Below, in pieces: positions 1 through 7,554 of a stretch of DNA of 43,123 bases (positions are counted from its first letter, which is position 1; each line of letters opens with the position of its first letter). The DNA is taken from positions 1 to 43,123 of the forward strand of contig CAIOZA010000031.1 in the NCBI GenBank assembly GCA_903862655.1, given 5' to 3'. The notes under the pieces are model-generated. The model did no database searches. It was not told where the DNA came from and worked only from the letters and a program-made list of their open reading frames with translations. The stretch comes from an uncultured Ignavibacteria bacterium. GTDB lineage: Bacteria > Bacteroidota > Ignavibacteria > Kapaibacteriales > UBA2268. The position numbers were made by a program, and so were the translations under genes.

Positions 1-384
1 ATTAGTTATATTTATGGGTTTGCAGCATTAACTGGACTATCCATTTCACCAGATAATACGATGATATGTGCTGGTAGAGATGATGACATAACAATGCTTC
101 ATGCCCGCTGGGAAACAACAGGTGTTAAATCGGACGAAGATCCCACCCCAACTTTTATGTATCCTAATCCCACCTCTGATTTCATTGAAATATCGGTAGG
201 GGCAAACGGCCGTCCGCCTTTACAAAGGGATGTGAGGATATATAATGTCTATGGGCAGAATGTGTCATCAACTTGGGCGGGTTTAGAACCCGCCCCTACA
301 ATACGAATCGATGTCTCCGGTTTAGCTCCAGGTATGTATTTTGTGCGGATTGGGGATAGAGTTGGGAAGTTTGTGAAGTTGTAA
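1..384 (+). CDS. C-terminal end of a T9SS-secreted protein (5' partial)
   Basis: The reading frame is open from base 1, so the 5' end lies outside the window and the ATG at 61 is internal. The visible 127 residues start with a propeller-like strand pattern (ISPDNTMICAGRDD) and end in a type IX secretion type A sorting domain: YPNPTSDFIEIS, then RIYNVYGQ, then the hallmark GMYFVRIGDRVGKFVKL at the very end. Such domains direct export across the outer membrane and are cleaved there. Two palindromic DNA elements sit in frame in this domain, at 196-223 and 271-299. The protein's function cannot be read from this fragment. The sorting-domain call is firm. The propeller call rests on one repeat only. 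Confidence 0.85.
   Translation: MSYIYGFAALTGLSISPDNTMICAGRDDDITMLHARWETTGVKSDEDPTPTFMYPNPTSDFIEISVGANGRPPLQRDVRIYNVYGQNVSSTWAGLEPAPTIRIDVSGLAPGMYFVRIGDRVGKFVKL
196..223 (+). repeat. In-frame 28-bp palindromic element, slot 1, diverged copy
   Basis: Imperfect palindrome with arms GTAGGGGCAAACGG and CCGTCCGCCTTTAC. It is read as VGANGRPPL in the sorting domain. It is a mutated version of the element at 5360-5387, 7282-7309 and 33238-33265, and lies at the same place in the protein, between FIEIS and the DVRIYN strand. Confidence 0.85.
271..299 (-). repeat. In-frame palindromic element (GGGCGGGTT type), slot 2, inverted polarity
   Basis: Inner arms GGGCGGGTT and AACCCGCCC surround TAG. The right end is intact (CCCCTAC), the left end is worn (ACTT for GTAA). 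It is read as WAGLEPAPT. The element at 34714-34742 is the same type. Relative to the coding direction this copy is inverted: its core reads GGGTTTAGAACCC, while the other reads GGGTTCTAAACCC in the coding sense. Confidence 0.8.
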
Positions 385-406
385 AGTAGAAATGACAATC
401 TGAATT

Positions 407-433
407 GAGATTTCTCACCACGTTCTAAATGAC
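407..433 (-). repeat. Short dispersed repeat, decayed copy
   Basis: On the minus strand this reads as an AGAACGTGGTGA core followed by GAAATCTC. It shares the order ATT, AGAACGT, GTGA, GAA, ATCT with 40044-40078, which lies in the opposite orientation. Both copies are intergenic. The match is short and worn, so the family assignment is tentative. Confidence 0.35.
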
Positions 434-491
434 AATACAATTGATTCGCTTCGGTAGCCACCTTCGGCAACTGTATGCACAGGATTGATAC

Positions 492-525
492 AAAGAAAGG
501 CTGTCCCATCAATATGGAACAGCCT
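492..525. terminator. Bidirectional rho-independent terminator
   Basis: A 12-bp stem (498-509 AGGCTGTCCCAT with 514-525 ATGGAACAGCCT, one G-U or mismatch position) closes a CAAT loop. On the minus strand it is followed by TTTCTTTG, and on the plus strand by TTTGTTGCTT. It lies between the convergent ends of the T9SS gene and sppA, so it probably stops both. Confidence 0.75.
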
Positions 526-551
526 TTGTTGCTTATTGCTTTTATCTTCTC

Positions 552-2471
552 TTATCTTATATCTATATAATTCGGCATTGCGATCATAACCGGATCTTTG
601 TAAGACATGTAAAGCAATGTGCGCATATAGTCCATCTGACGTTTCATCGGTTCGGGCATATTGTTGTAAATCTCTGCATAAGTAGAGTTACCTCTGCTGA
701 AGTATCCGTCAATCACTTTGTTGATAGAGACTTCATCTTCACTATTCTTCTTGCCGAACAGTTTGAATATCATATCGAACGGATCTTCCTTGGCAGGATA
801 TTCTTTTATAAGTACCTTTTTGCCTGCCGGTACGCCAATTCTGGCTTTTGCTAAATTGATTGCATCCTGTAGACCGCCGAGAACATCTACAAGCCCTTTC
901 TCTTTAGCATCCTCGCCTGTCCAGACGCGACCTTTAGCCAGAGCACGTGTTTCGTCAAATGTTTTCTTGCGGCTTTCGGCTACTTTGTTCACAAAGCGGA
1001 AGTAAACTCCCTGAATCATTTCATGAAGTTTGTTCTTCTGAGCCGGATTGAACGGATAGTTGAAACTCAGCTCCTGTGCGGCTTTTGTTGACGAAATCGT
1101 ATCCGATGTTATGTCAAGTTTACCGAGCAATCCGCTGAAGTTCGGGATCGCTGCAATGACGCCGATTGAGCCTGTGATAGTAGCAGGGTGTGCTATGATT
1201 GTGTCGCAGGCCATTGCTATATAATATCCACCTGATGCCGCTACATCGCTCATAGAAGCATAAATCGGCTTAACACCGCGTGTTTTCATCACTTCCTGCC
1301 AGATTATGTCGGAAGTCATAACTGATCCGCCGGGACTGTCCACACGCAGGATGATAGCCTTGATCTTTTTGTCTTCTCTTGCTTTACGGATGTATTCAGC
1401 TAATTTTTTTGTGATTTGCTTTTCGGAATTCATTCCACCGGAAGACTGATCGACAATTGTTCCTGATGCGAAAATGATTGCAATATCTTTGTCAGGAACT
1501 GGCTTTTCATCATTGAAGTCAGCGTTCATATAGTCCGAAACATCTACCAGTCTTAGTTTGTGCTTTTTAGAATCCTTTTCATTCTTATTTGTCATATTTT
1601 TTAGCATTTCCTTCAAATCTGTTTCTGTCATAAGACTATCCACAAATCCAAGTGCTTTAAGGCTGTCAGCAGTATAGACACCACGGTTGAGAACTGCATT
1701 GATCATTTCTTTGTCAAGCTTGCGGTACTGAGCGACAGCATCGACGAAGTTTCTGTGTCTCTGCTGGACAATAATTCTCAACTGCTTGCGTGCCGAATCG
1801 CTAAATCCCTTGCGGTTGAATGACTCAGCGGCAGATTTAAAATCTTCGAAATGCTCTACATGGAATTCAATTCCAACTTTATCGAGCATACCTTTGAAGA
1901 ACATTGAATTAACTCCGAAACCGTTAAGCTCTACCATTCCCTCACTCGGCATGAAAATTTTGTCAGCCGGCAAAGCTCGCATGTAGTCAGCTTCTGTTCC
2001 CATATCGATGTAAGCATAAACGAATTTACCGGATTTACGGAAATCGTTGATTGCTTCGATAAGTTCAATATTCTTGGCGAAGCCCATTGCTGTTCCGCGT
2101 GCTTTGTAGTAAATTCCCTTAATTCTGTCGTCATCTTTGGCTCGCTTGATAGACTGTAGCACTTCGAAGAAATTTGGCTGTGACTTTTCGCCAAAAGCCT
2201 CGAATATGCTTCCACCGCCTGTGTGCTCTTCTAGCTTCTCGCCAAGATTGAGATATAGAACTGAGTTGTTCCTGACCTCGACGGGTTCGTTAGTGAAGGC
2301 TGAGCCTGCTAATCCTAGAAGAACGAACACAGGAATAGTAAAAATTCCAAGTATAACTACAATTATCAACACAGGTATCCACCAACGGGTGCGTCTTGGC
2401 TGTGGCGGCGGATAGTATGGCGGGTATGGCGGCATTCCCGATTGCTGATTTAACTGACTTTGATCCGGCAT
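552..2471 (-). CDS. sppA: Signal peptide peptidase SppA, 67K type (protease IV)
   Basis: A membrane-bound serine protease that degrades leftover signal peptides. Its 639 residues fit the long, tandem-domain form of the family. The N-terminus is a proline/tyrosine-rich cytoplasmic stretch (about residues 12-26), followed by one membrane helix (about 31-58). The first SppA domain carries the catalytic lysine in DFKSAAESF (K212, as in KSAAEPF of E. coli SppA). The second carries the nucleophile in DVAASGGYY (S413), preceded by LRVDSPGGS. Both halves of the Ser/Lys dyad are present, so it should be active. The start is supported by GGAGTG eight bases upstream of the ATG. It is convergent with the gene at 1-384 and shares a terminator with it. 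No operon partner is seen. Confidence 0.95.
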   Translation of the reverse strand: MPDQSQLNQQSGMPPYPPYYPPPQPRRTRWWIPVLIIVVILGIFTIPVFVLLGLAGSAFTNEPVEVRNNSVLYLNLGEKLEEHTGGGSIFEAFGEKSQPNFFEVLQSIKRAKDDDRIKGIYYKARGTAMGFAKNIELIEAINDFRKSGKFVYAYIDMGTEADYMRALPADKIFMPSEGMVELNGFGVNSMFFKGMLDKVGIEFHVEHFEDFKSAAESFNRKGFSDSARKQLRIIVQQRHRNFVDAVAQYRKLDKEMINAVLNRGVYTADSLKALGFVDSLMTETDLKEMLKNMTNKNEKDSKKHKLRLVDVSDYMNADFNDEKPVPDKDIAIIFASGTIVDQSSGGMNSEKQITKKLAEYIRKAREDKKIKAIILRVDSPGGSVMTSDIIWQEVMKTRGVKPIYASMSDVAASGGYYIAMACDTIIAHPATITGSIGVIAAIPNFSGLLGKLDITSDTISSTKAAQELSFNYPFNPAQKNKLHEMIQGVYFRFVNKVAESRKKTFDETRALAKGRVWTGEDAKEKGLVDVLGGLQDAINLAKARIGVPAGKKVLIKEYPAKEDPFDMIFKLFGKKNSEDEVSINKVIDGYFSRGNSTYAEIYNNMPEPMKRQMDYMRTLLYMSYKDPVMIAMPNYIDIR

Positions 2472-2701
2472 ATTTCACTCCATAAAAATTTTGTCTTATT
2501 GCAATATTCAACTTCACTAATTACGAATGTTTATTATTATTGTTTCAATTTAACGTAAATAATAGTGTACAAATATATTTACTATTACACACTTTTTTGT
2601 ACACAAATTTACACAGTTTTTGGGATATTGAGTAATACACCCGACTGGTATTAATCGTTAATTCATTGTAAAATAAATAGTTAGCAAATTATATTATTTT
2701 C

Positions 2702-2717
2702 TGGCACTATCCTTGTA
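2702..2717 (+). promoter_or_regulatory. Possible sigma-54-like promoter
   Basis: TGGCAC, five bases, then TTGTA: the -24 half is perfect and the spacing correct, but the -12 half has GT where GC is nearly invariant. It lies about 40 bases before the lipoprotein gene at 2756, and a TATAAT at 2718-2723 overlaps its 3' side. Either could be the real promoter. The rest of 2472-2701 is AT-rich divergent-promoter DNA with no gene. Confidence 0.25.
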
Positions 2718-2755
2718 TATAATGTTATATGTTCAATTGACGAAAGGTTTATTAT

Positions 2756-3118
2756 ATGAAGTTTTTACTCTTTCTTCTAATTCCGCTGATATTCTCTCTA
2801 ACGGGTTGCGACAACAACCTGGATCCATTCAAGGTGAGGATATATTCAGTTTCTTCGGTTAATGTCAAAGCCGGTGATACTTTAACGATAAAGGGCACCA
2901 ACTTTGGTCTTAATTCCGATCCCTACAGAAAATATGTTGTGTTCAACAGCGATAAACAAAAAGGCTACAAACCGGGCAATTACGAAGTTGTCAGATGGTG
3001 GTTTGACGAAATCGTGCTGATAATCAACAAGAACGCTGAATCCGGTAAAATGGGTGTCTATTGTCTGGGTGAATTCAGCAACTGCATCGAAATTACAGTC
3101 CAAAGCAACATTCCCTGA
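2756..3118 (+). CDS. Small lipoprotein with an IPT/TIG-like fold
   Basis: A 120-residue protein with a lipoprotein signal: a charged start (MK), a hydrophobic run and the lipobox LTGC, so the mature protein begins at C18 and should be lipid-anchored. The remainder is one domain, VNVKAGDTLTIKGTNFG followed by a V-rich strand pattern, typical of immunoglobulin-like IPT/TIG domains, which mostly mediate binding. The start is preceded by GAAAGG. It is a single-gene unit, ending in a strong terminator 15 bases downstream. The ligand and partner cannot be inferred. The domain call rests on the GDTLTIKGTNFG motif alone. Confidence 0.75.
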   Translation: MKFLLFLLIPLIFSLTGCDNNLDPFKVRIYSVSSVNVKAGDTLTIKGTNFGLNSDPYRKYVVFNSDKQKGYKPGNYEVVRWWFDEIVLIINKNAESGKMGVYCLGEFSNCIEITVQSNIP

Positions 3119-3132
3119 TTATTTTAAAAAAG

Positions 3133-3193
3133 ACCACTGATACCTGGGTGTGCCTCTGCAGAGCACACCATAGAGGGCGTCAGTGGTTTTTTA
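3133..3193 (+). terminator. Two-tier rho-independent terminator
   Basis: The outer stem pairs ACCACTGA (3133-3140) with TCAGTGGT (3180-3187) and runs into a T-tract (3186-3193). Inside it is a second hairpin, GGTGTGC with GCACACC (about 3148-3170). It closes the lipoprotein gene that ends at 3118. The extra inner hairpin is unusual for a plain terminator. Confidence 0.85.
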
Positions 3194-3242
3194 ATATTAA
3201 GTGACTAGTGAGGGAGTGATTAGTTTAAAAGGTGAAATTGTT

Positions 3243-3283
3243 TGTATTTTCTCCCTTCCTTGAGGAAGGGTCGGGGTAGGTGT
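3243..3283 (+). repeat. Intergenic palindromic element (CCCTTCCT type)
   Basis: The core palindrome CCCTTCCT-TG-AGGAAGGG (3253-3270) is flanked by GTATTTTCT on the left and TCGGGGTAGGTGT on the right. The same element is at 32896-32935 in the opposite orientation. The rest of 3194-3472 has no gene that I can support. Confidence 0.75.
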
Positions 3284-3472
3284 AAAATAGTGGTGAGTGC
3301 AGCATGGATAAGTGATTAGTAAAAAAAATGAAATGTCAGAACTTTGATTTCTATGATTAAAATGATTAAATACATGAAAACTTTATTAATCATGTCTTTA
3401 ATCACATAAATCCCTGAAATCACAGTTCAGACAATCTCAAAAGAATTTTTCTAAAATTATAGGATAAATACA

Positions 3473-5557
3473 ATGAAAGCACGTTTAATCTTTTTGTTTG
3501 TGATTCTGTTTTCTCTCTCGGCTAAAGCACAGAATTTCTGGGAACCACTTAACGGACCTTTTGGGGGATATTTCCAGGGTTTTATCAGTACAGGTAATTA
3601 TATTATTACCTACACAGAAAATTCTATAATCAGATCGTCAGATAATGCAGTTACTTGGGAAACTATAACACCCAATGTTTCAAGTAAAGGATTTTATAAA
3701 ATTACTAAAACTGTTTCCGGAAAGCTATTCCTTTTTAGTGTTGACAGCAATTATACTGCACAGATTTTCTTATCTATTGATGAAGGAAAAACATGGGAAT
3801 ATTTTATGGATAACATTGATCGAGGTAACAATTATATTACAGATAATTATCTTTATGGAACAGTTGGAACATCAAATGATTCATGGTTAGCGATTCAAAG
3901 GAGAAATTTTACAGATACAAACTCAATTTTTATCGAACTATCACATCCCTTGGGTAGGGGATTTTATGTAGATAAAAATGATAATATATATGATTTTGGT
4001 CGTAATTCAATTAGATTATCATCAAATGGCGGTATATCATTTGATACCATTAGAAAAGATATTAATAATAATTATGAATACAGTTTTGATATAAATGAGA
4101 ATCTATGTTTTTATTCATCAAATAATTCAAAGTCTACTATAACCTTCACAGAAAATCACGGGATATCCTGGGATTCTGTAAATATTGATTATAACATCTC
4201 AAGAATTTATCCTAAAAATAAAAATGAAATATATTTTGTTGTGTATGACACTGTGTATGCTGGCATTTTTTTATTGGAGAATTTTGATACAAAAAAAATA
4301 ACAAAAGTATCTGCACCTGAAGAAAATAATTTTAAAATTTCAGGAATCCTTTTTACAAATGAACTTACGTTCGCCTATAAATCTAGTGGAATTGTATATT
4401 ACACAAATGATAAATATTTGAAAAAATTAGATATTCTAAAAAATTCTGCTGCATTGGAGAATCAAGTAGTCTGTGGCGATAAACTAGCTCTATGTGGAAG
4501 TGAGACCTTTGTCTTCCATAATTTATATAAAATTACAAGTAATGAGGTCGATCTGGTTGACGACGAAGGAATTAATCAATTTCAAGAGGTTTTCATATCT
4601 TTAAAGGATAATGTTTGGATTACAAAAATAGGAATGGCAGGTCTTTCAACCAGGTTTTCGACAGATAGATGTAACGGATTCAAATATTTTGACTTTTATG
4701 ATTCTCCGACATCTATGGCTGAAAACAGCAAAAATGAAATGTACTTTCTCAATTGGTACGGGAGCAGATTAGCAAAATCAACCGATCAACTAGAGTGGAC
4801 AACCGTAAAGGATAAGTTCTTCGCTGATTGGGTTTTTGTAAATAATCAGGATGAAATTGTTCTTTTAAAAAGATATTCCGATACTGTTAATATTACAAAG
4901 CTTGACCCGGCCACATATAATACACTATTCGAAAAAAGTCTATTATTAAAGAATAGGCTTGTTGATTTCCTTATAAGTAAAGATGATTCCTACTATTTTT
5001 TGACCGACAGTCTCCTCTACCGCAGTGCGGACGAAGGTACAAGCTTCACAGTAGTCTTAGATGCGGGTCCGGTCAGAAAACTCCGCGATATACTCGAAAT
5101 GAATAATATGCTGTTCATCGCTACGAATAATGGAGTGATAACATCTGATGACAAGGGCGCAACCTGGACAGATGTGAACTCTGGTCTAAACTCGTTCGAC
5201 TGCAGGAGCATCGGCAAAACCGGAGATAATACTCTCTATCTGGGTTTAGCAGGGGACGTTGTCTATCGCAGTGTTAAATACACAAGCGTTGAGGAAAATA
5301 TCGTGCAAGATCAGATAGTGTGCACTCCAAATCCTGTCACCGATTTCATAGAAATATCCGTAGGGGCGAACGGCCGTTCGCCCTTACAAAGCGATGTGAG
5401 GATATACAATCTATTCGGACAGATACAGTCCGCCGTTAACACCACCCCAGCCCTCCCCGCTAGCGGTGAGGGAGTAAGAATCGATGTGTCCGGTTTAGCA
5501 CCGGGGATGTACTTTGTGAGGGTTGGGGATAAGGTTGGGAAGTTTATAAAATTATAG
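3473..5557 (+). CDS. Secreted T9SS protein with Asp-box (BNR) propeller repeats
   Basis: The 694 residues open with a signal peptide (MKARLIFLFVILFSLSAKAQ, cleavage near residue 20). The body contains repeated Asp-box motifs of the S-x-D-x-G-x-T-W kind: SSDNAVTWET, SIDEGKTWEY, SSNGGISFDT, TENHGISWDS, SADEGTSFTV and SDDKGATWTD. This suggests one or two sialidase/sortilin-type beta-propellers, used for glycan or protein binding. It ends in a T9SS type A sorting domain (about residue 620 onward; FIEIS, RIYNLFGQ, GMYFVRVGDKVGKFIKL). It is the first gene of a likely operon, with the next start 12 bases after its stop. The C-terminal domain is nearly identical in DNA to that of the next gene although the bodies are unrelated. 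No catalytic residues are recognisable. Confidence 0.88.
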   Translation: MKARLIFLFVILFSLSAKAQNFWEPLNGPFGGYFQGFISTGNYIITYTENSIIRSSDNAVTWETITPNVSSKGFYKITKTVSGKLFLFSVDSNYTAQIFLSIDEGKTWEYFMDNIDRGNNYITDNYLYGTVGTSNDSWLAIQRRNFTDTNSIFIELSHPLGRGFYVDKNDNIYDFGRNSIRLSSNGGISFDTIRKDINNNYEYSFDINENLCFYSSNNSKSTITFTENHGISWDSVNIDYNISRIYPKNKNEIYFVVYDTVYAGIFLLENFDTKKITKVSAPEENNFKISGILFTNELTFAYKSSGIVYYTNDKYLKKLDILKNSAALENQVVCGDKLALCGSETFVFHNLYKITSNEVDLVDDEGINQFQEVFISLKDNVWITKIGMAGLSTRFSTDRCNGFKYFDFYDSPTSMAENSKNEMYFLNWYGSRLAKSTDQLEWTTVKDKFFADWVFVNNQDEIVLLKRYSDTVNITKLDPATYNTLFEKSLLLKNRLVDFLISKDDSYYFLTDSLLYRSADEGTSFTVVLDAGPVRKLRDILEMNNMLFIATNNGVITSDDKGATWTDVNSGLNSFDCRSIGKTGDNTLYLGLAGDVVYRSVKYTSVEENIVQDQIVCTPNPVTDFIEISVGANGRSPLQSDVRIYNLFGQIQSAVNTTPALPASGEGVRIDVSGLAPGMYFVRVGDKVGKFIKL
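5360..5387 (+). repeat. In-frame 28-bp palindromic element, slot 1
   Basis: The arms GTAGGGGCGAACGG and CCGTTCGCCCTTAC form a 28-bp palindrome with one mismatch near the right end (CTTAC for CCTAC). It is read as VGANGRSPL. The same 28 bases recur at 7282-7309 and, in coding orientation, at 33238-33265. Confidence 0.92.
5451..5472 (+). repeat. In-frame palindromic element (CCCTCCCCGCT type), slot 2
   Basis: CCCTCCCCGCT pairs with AGCGGTGAGGG (one mismatch). It is preceded by ACACCACCCCAG and followed by AGTAAG, and is read as PALPASGEG. The layout (ACACC, ACCCC, palindrome, GGGAG) resembles the intergenic elements at 3243-3283 and 32896-32935. Confidence 0.75.
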
Positions 5558-5568
5558 AAGGGGATAAA

Positions 5569-7479
5569 ATGAAAATGAAATACTTAATAGTTATCGTCAC
5601 CCTACTGGGATATGCTTTCACAACAGCTCAATCCATTACTGCAATGGATAACAATTCGGCTAAAATCTCATCAAATGCAGAATTAATGTTTAACATTGAC
5701 AGAAAAACTGGTTTGTTGCCAACGACAATGAAGAACTCTCCTTATTCTTATTCAATCAGGAATCCATTTTCATCCGATTCAGGAACGGGGAATACACATT
5801 CCGGCATAATGAATATCAGCTTGAAAACTGATACATCAAAGATCGAAACAATGCTGATTAGCTCCGATCAGCCATTCTTGGTATTCAAATCACTTGCTGG
5901 AGCCGGAAAGCAGAATCCTTTTCCAAATTATGTAACTAGTGGTAATGTTTTCAACCTTACAAAAGGTAATTATTTAGATCTGGATTTGAAATTTATTCCT
6001 CCAAAAACAATGAAACCCGGCTATTATACAGCAAATTTACTATTTACTGCAAAAGAATTAAATGACAGCGGTTATGTTAATGTTGATGTACCGATTTGGA
6101 TTTTCTATAATCCTTATGAATGGTTCGATTCTACATCAAAACCGGGAATAGAGTTATTTTTAATTTCAAATGATAAGGATACTGCAAATCTGATATTTGG
6201 ATCGGGATACAAAGCGAGTTTAAAACCTGATACAAGTTATGGCGAAGCGTATTATGATTTTGGGATGCATGTTTATTTCCAGGCAAGATTTTTTATTGAT
6301 AGTTTATATGAGAGTATTCCATTTGGAATATATGATTTTTCCCCAAATGATGAGAAACCATATTCAAAATCTAGAGATATCAGAACAATTGAATACGAAT
6401 CAGCACCTCTTATTTATCATGTAAAGTTCTTTTCTAAGGCAACAGTTTATCCACTGAAATTAGAATATGAAGATATCAATTTTCCACAAAATTCAACATT
6501 TTTATTATATGAAAGTCTTGATTCAAATTCTAAATTCAAACTGGACATGAGGGAAATAGCACAAATCCAGCCTTCAAGACATCAATTTATAATTAGTGAT
6601 ACATCAATAAAAGAATTTTATATTATTTATTACAGAAACAAAAAGCTAACAATAAGTACAGATGACCCCAAGCCAATGAAACTTCAATTTTGCCCTGGAG
6701 ATAGTTTCGATTTGGCTTTCAAAACTTATATACTATATAACACAGGAAATGAATTTATAGCAGAATTGTCAGACACAAACGGCTCATGGTCATCGAATGT
6801 CAAAATTATAGGTAAAAGTAAAAGTATTTATCAAGGTAAAATTAAGGTAGGAATACCAACTGATGTTACTGAAGGTGAGAGTTACAAAATAAGAGTTAGA
6901 AGTACTGATCCTGCGTCAATCGGGGAAGAAAATCAAACAACAATTAATTTCTATCCTGGAGTACCTTTATTAGTCAATGATACAGTTCTGAAAAAAAGTG
7001 AGGTCATTTCAATTAGGCCTGTGTCTCCCAAAAATTCAACATTTTATCTTTATGATTCACCTGTTGGTGGCAATCTGCTTCAGTCAGCAAGAAATTATTT
7101 CTCATTATATGTTTATAAAGATACAGTTGTTTATATAGAAGCACAAAGTTTAACAACTGAATGTAAGACACATAAAAGAGCCAGATTATCTATTCATTTA
7201 ATCACAGATGTACCGGAAATCATAAGTGCTGAGTCTTTTCTTCTGTCTCCCAGCCCAGCCACAGATTTCATCGAAATATCCGTAGGGGCGAACGGCCGTT
7301 CGCCCTTACAAAGCGATGTGAGGATATACAATCTATTCGGACAGATACAGTCCGCCGTTAACCCCACCCCAGCCCTCCCCGCAAGCGGTGAGGGAGTAAG
7401 AATCGATGTGTCCGGTTTGGCTCCCGGGATGTATTTTATGAGGGTTGGGGATAAAGTATGCAAATTTGTGAAAATATAG
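5569..7479 (+). CDS. Secreted T9SS protein of unknown function
   Basis: A 636-residue protein with a signal peptide (MKMKYLIVIVTLLGYAFTTAQ, cleavage near residue 21), about 530 residues of beta-strand-like sequence without a motif I recognise, and a C-terminal type A sorting domain (FIEIS, RIYNLFGQ, GMYFMRVGDKVCKFVKI). Stretches such as VDVPIWIFYNPYEWFD and the strand-turn patterns suggest stacked immunoglobulin-like domains, but this is only an impression. The start is supported by AAGGGG seven bases upstream. It lies 12 bases after the Asp-box gene, so the two are probably cotranscribed and exported together. In its sorting domain a cysteine (DKVCKF) replaces the usual glycine or serine. 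Confidence 0.82.
   Translation: MKMKYLIVIVTLLGYAFTTAQSITAMDNNSAKISSNAELMFNIDRKTGLLPTTMKNSPYSYSIRNPFSSDSGTGNTHSGIMNISLKTDTSKIETMLISSDQPFLVFKSLAGAGKQNPFPNYVTSGNVFNLTKGNYLDLDLKFIPPKTMKPGYYTANLLFTAKELNDSGYVNVDVPIWIFYNPYEWFDSTSKPGIELFLISNDKDTANLIFGSGYKASLKPDTSYGEAYYDFGMHVYFQARFFIDSLYESIPFGIYDFSPNDEKPYSKSRDIRTIEYESAPLIYHVKFFSKATVYPLKLEYEDINFPQNSTFLLYESLDSNSKFKLDMREIAQIQPSRHQFIISDTSIKEFYIIYYRNKKLTISTDDPKPMKLQFCPGDSFDLAFKTYILYNTGNEFIAELSDTNGSWSSNVKIIGKSKSIYQGKIKVGIPTDVTEGESYKIRVRSTDPASIGEENQTTINFYPGVPLLVNDTVLKKSEVISIRPVSPKNSTFYLYDSPVGGNLLQSARNYFSLYVYKDTVVYIEAQSLTTECKTHKRARLSIHLITDVPEIISAESFLLSPSPATDFIEISVGANGRSPLQSDVRIYNLFGQIQSAVNPTPALPASGEGVRIDVSGLAPGMYFMRVGDKVCKFVKI
7282..7309 (+). repeat. In-frame 28-bp palindromic element, slot 1
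   Basis: Identical to 5360-5387, including the asymmetric CTTAC right end. It is read as VGANGRSPL. Confidence 0.92.
7373..7394 (+). repeat. In-frame palindromic element (CCCTCCCCGC type), slot 2
   Basis: CCCTCCCCGC and AGCGGTGAGGG around a central A; one base differs from 5451-5472. It is read as PALPASGEG. Confidence 0.75.
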
Positions 7480-7481
7480 GT

Positions 7482-7522
7482 ATAATAAAAGAAGGACTCA
7501 ACCTAATTTGGCTGAGTCCTTC
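7482..7522 (-). terminator. Rho-independent terminator, mainly for the minus-strand lipoprotein gene
   Basis: GAAGGACTCA (7491-7500) pairs with TGAGTCCTTC (7513-7522). On the minus strand the hairpin is followed by TTTTATTAT, a good T-tract. On the plus strand no T-run follows, so it would act only weakly on the T9SS gene that ends at 7479. Confidence 0.75.
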
Positions 7523-7554
7523 CCAGATATAGAATTTAACAATTCTTAATTTAT

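Larger units (their letters stand above)
5351..5496 (+). repeat. Sorting-domain cassette, copy 1
   Basis: These 146 bases match 7273-7418 with two mismatches by eye (one in the AACACC/AACCCC stretch, one at the palindrome centre GCTAGC/GCAAGC). The segment covers both palindromic elements and the RIYNLFGQ strand. Identity falls off on both sides (CACCGGGGATGTAC against TCCCGGGATGTAT). Confidence 0.9.
7273..7418 (+). repeat. Sorting-domain cassette, copy 2
   Basis: Partner of 5351-5496 (144 of 146 bases identical by eye). See that entry for the two differences. Confidence 0.9.

Noticed and set aside
7194-7463. Antisense ORF over the sorting domain
   Set aside because: The palindromic and GC-richer cassette keeps several frames open by chance. 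The plus frame has signal peptide, domain and ribosome site.
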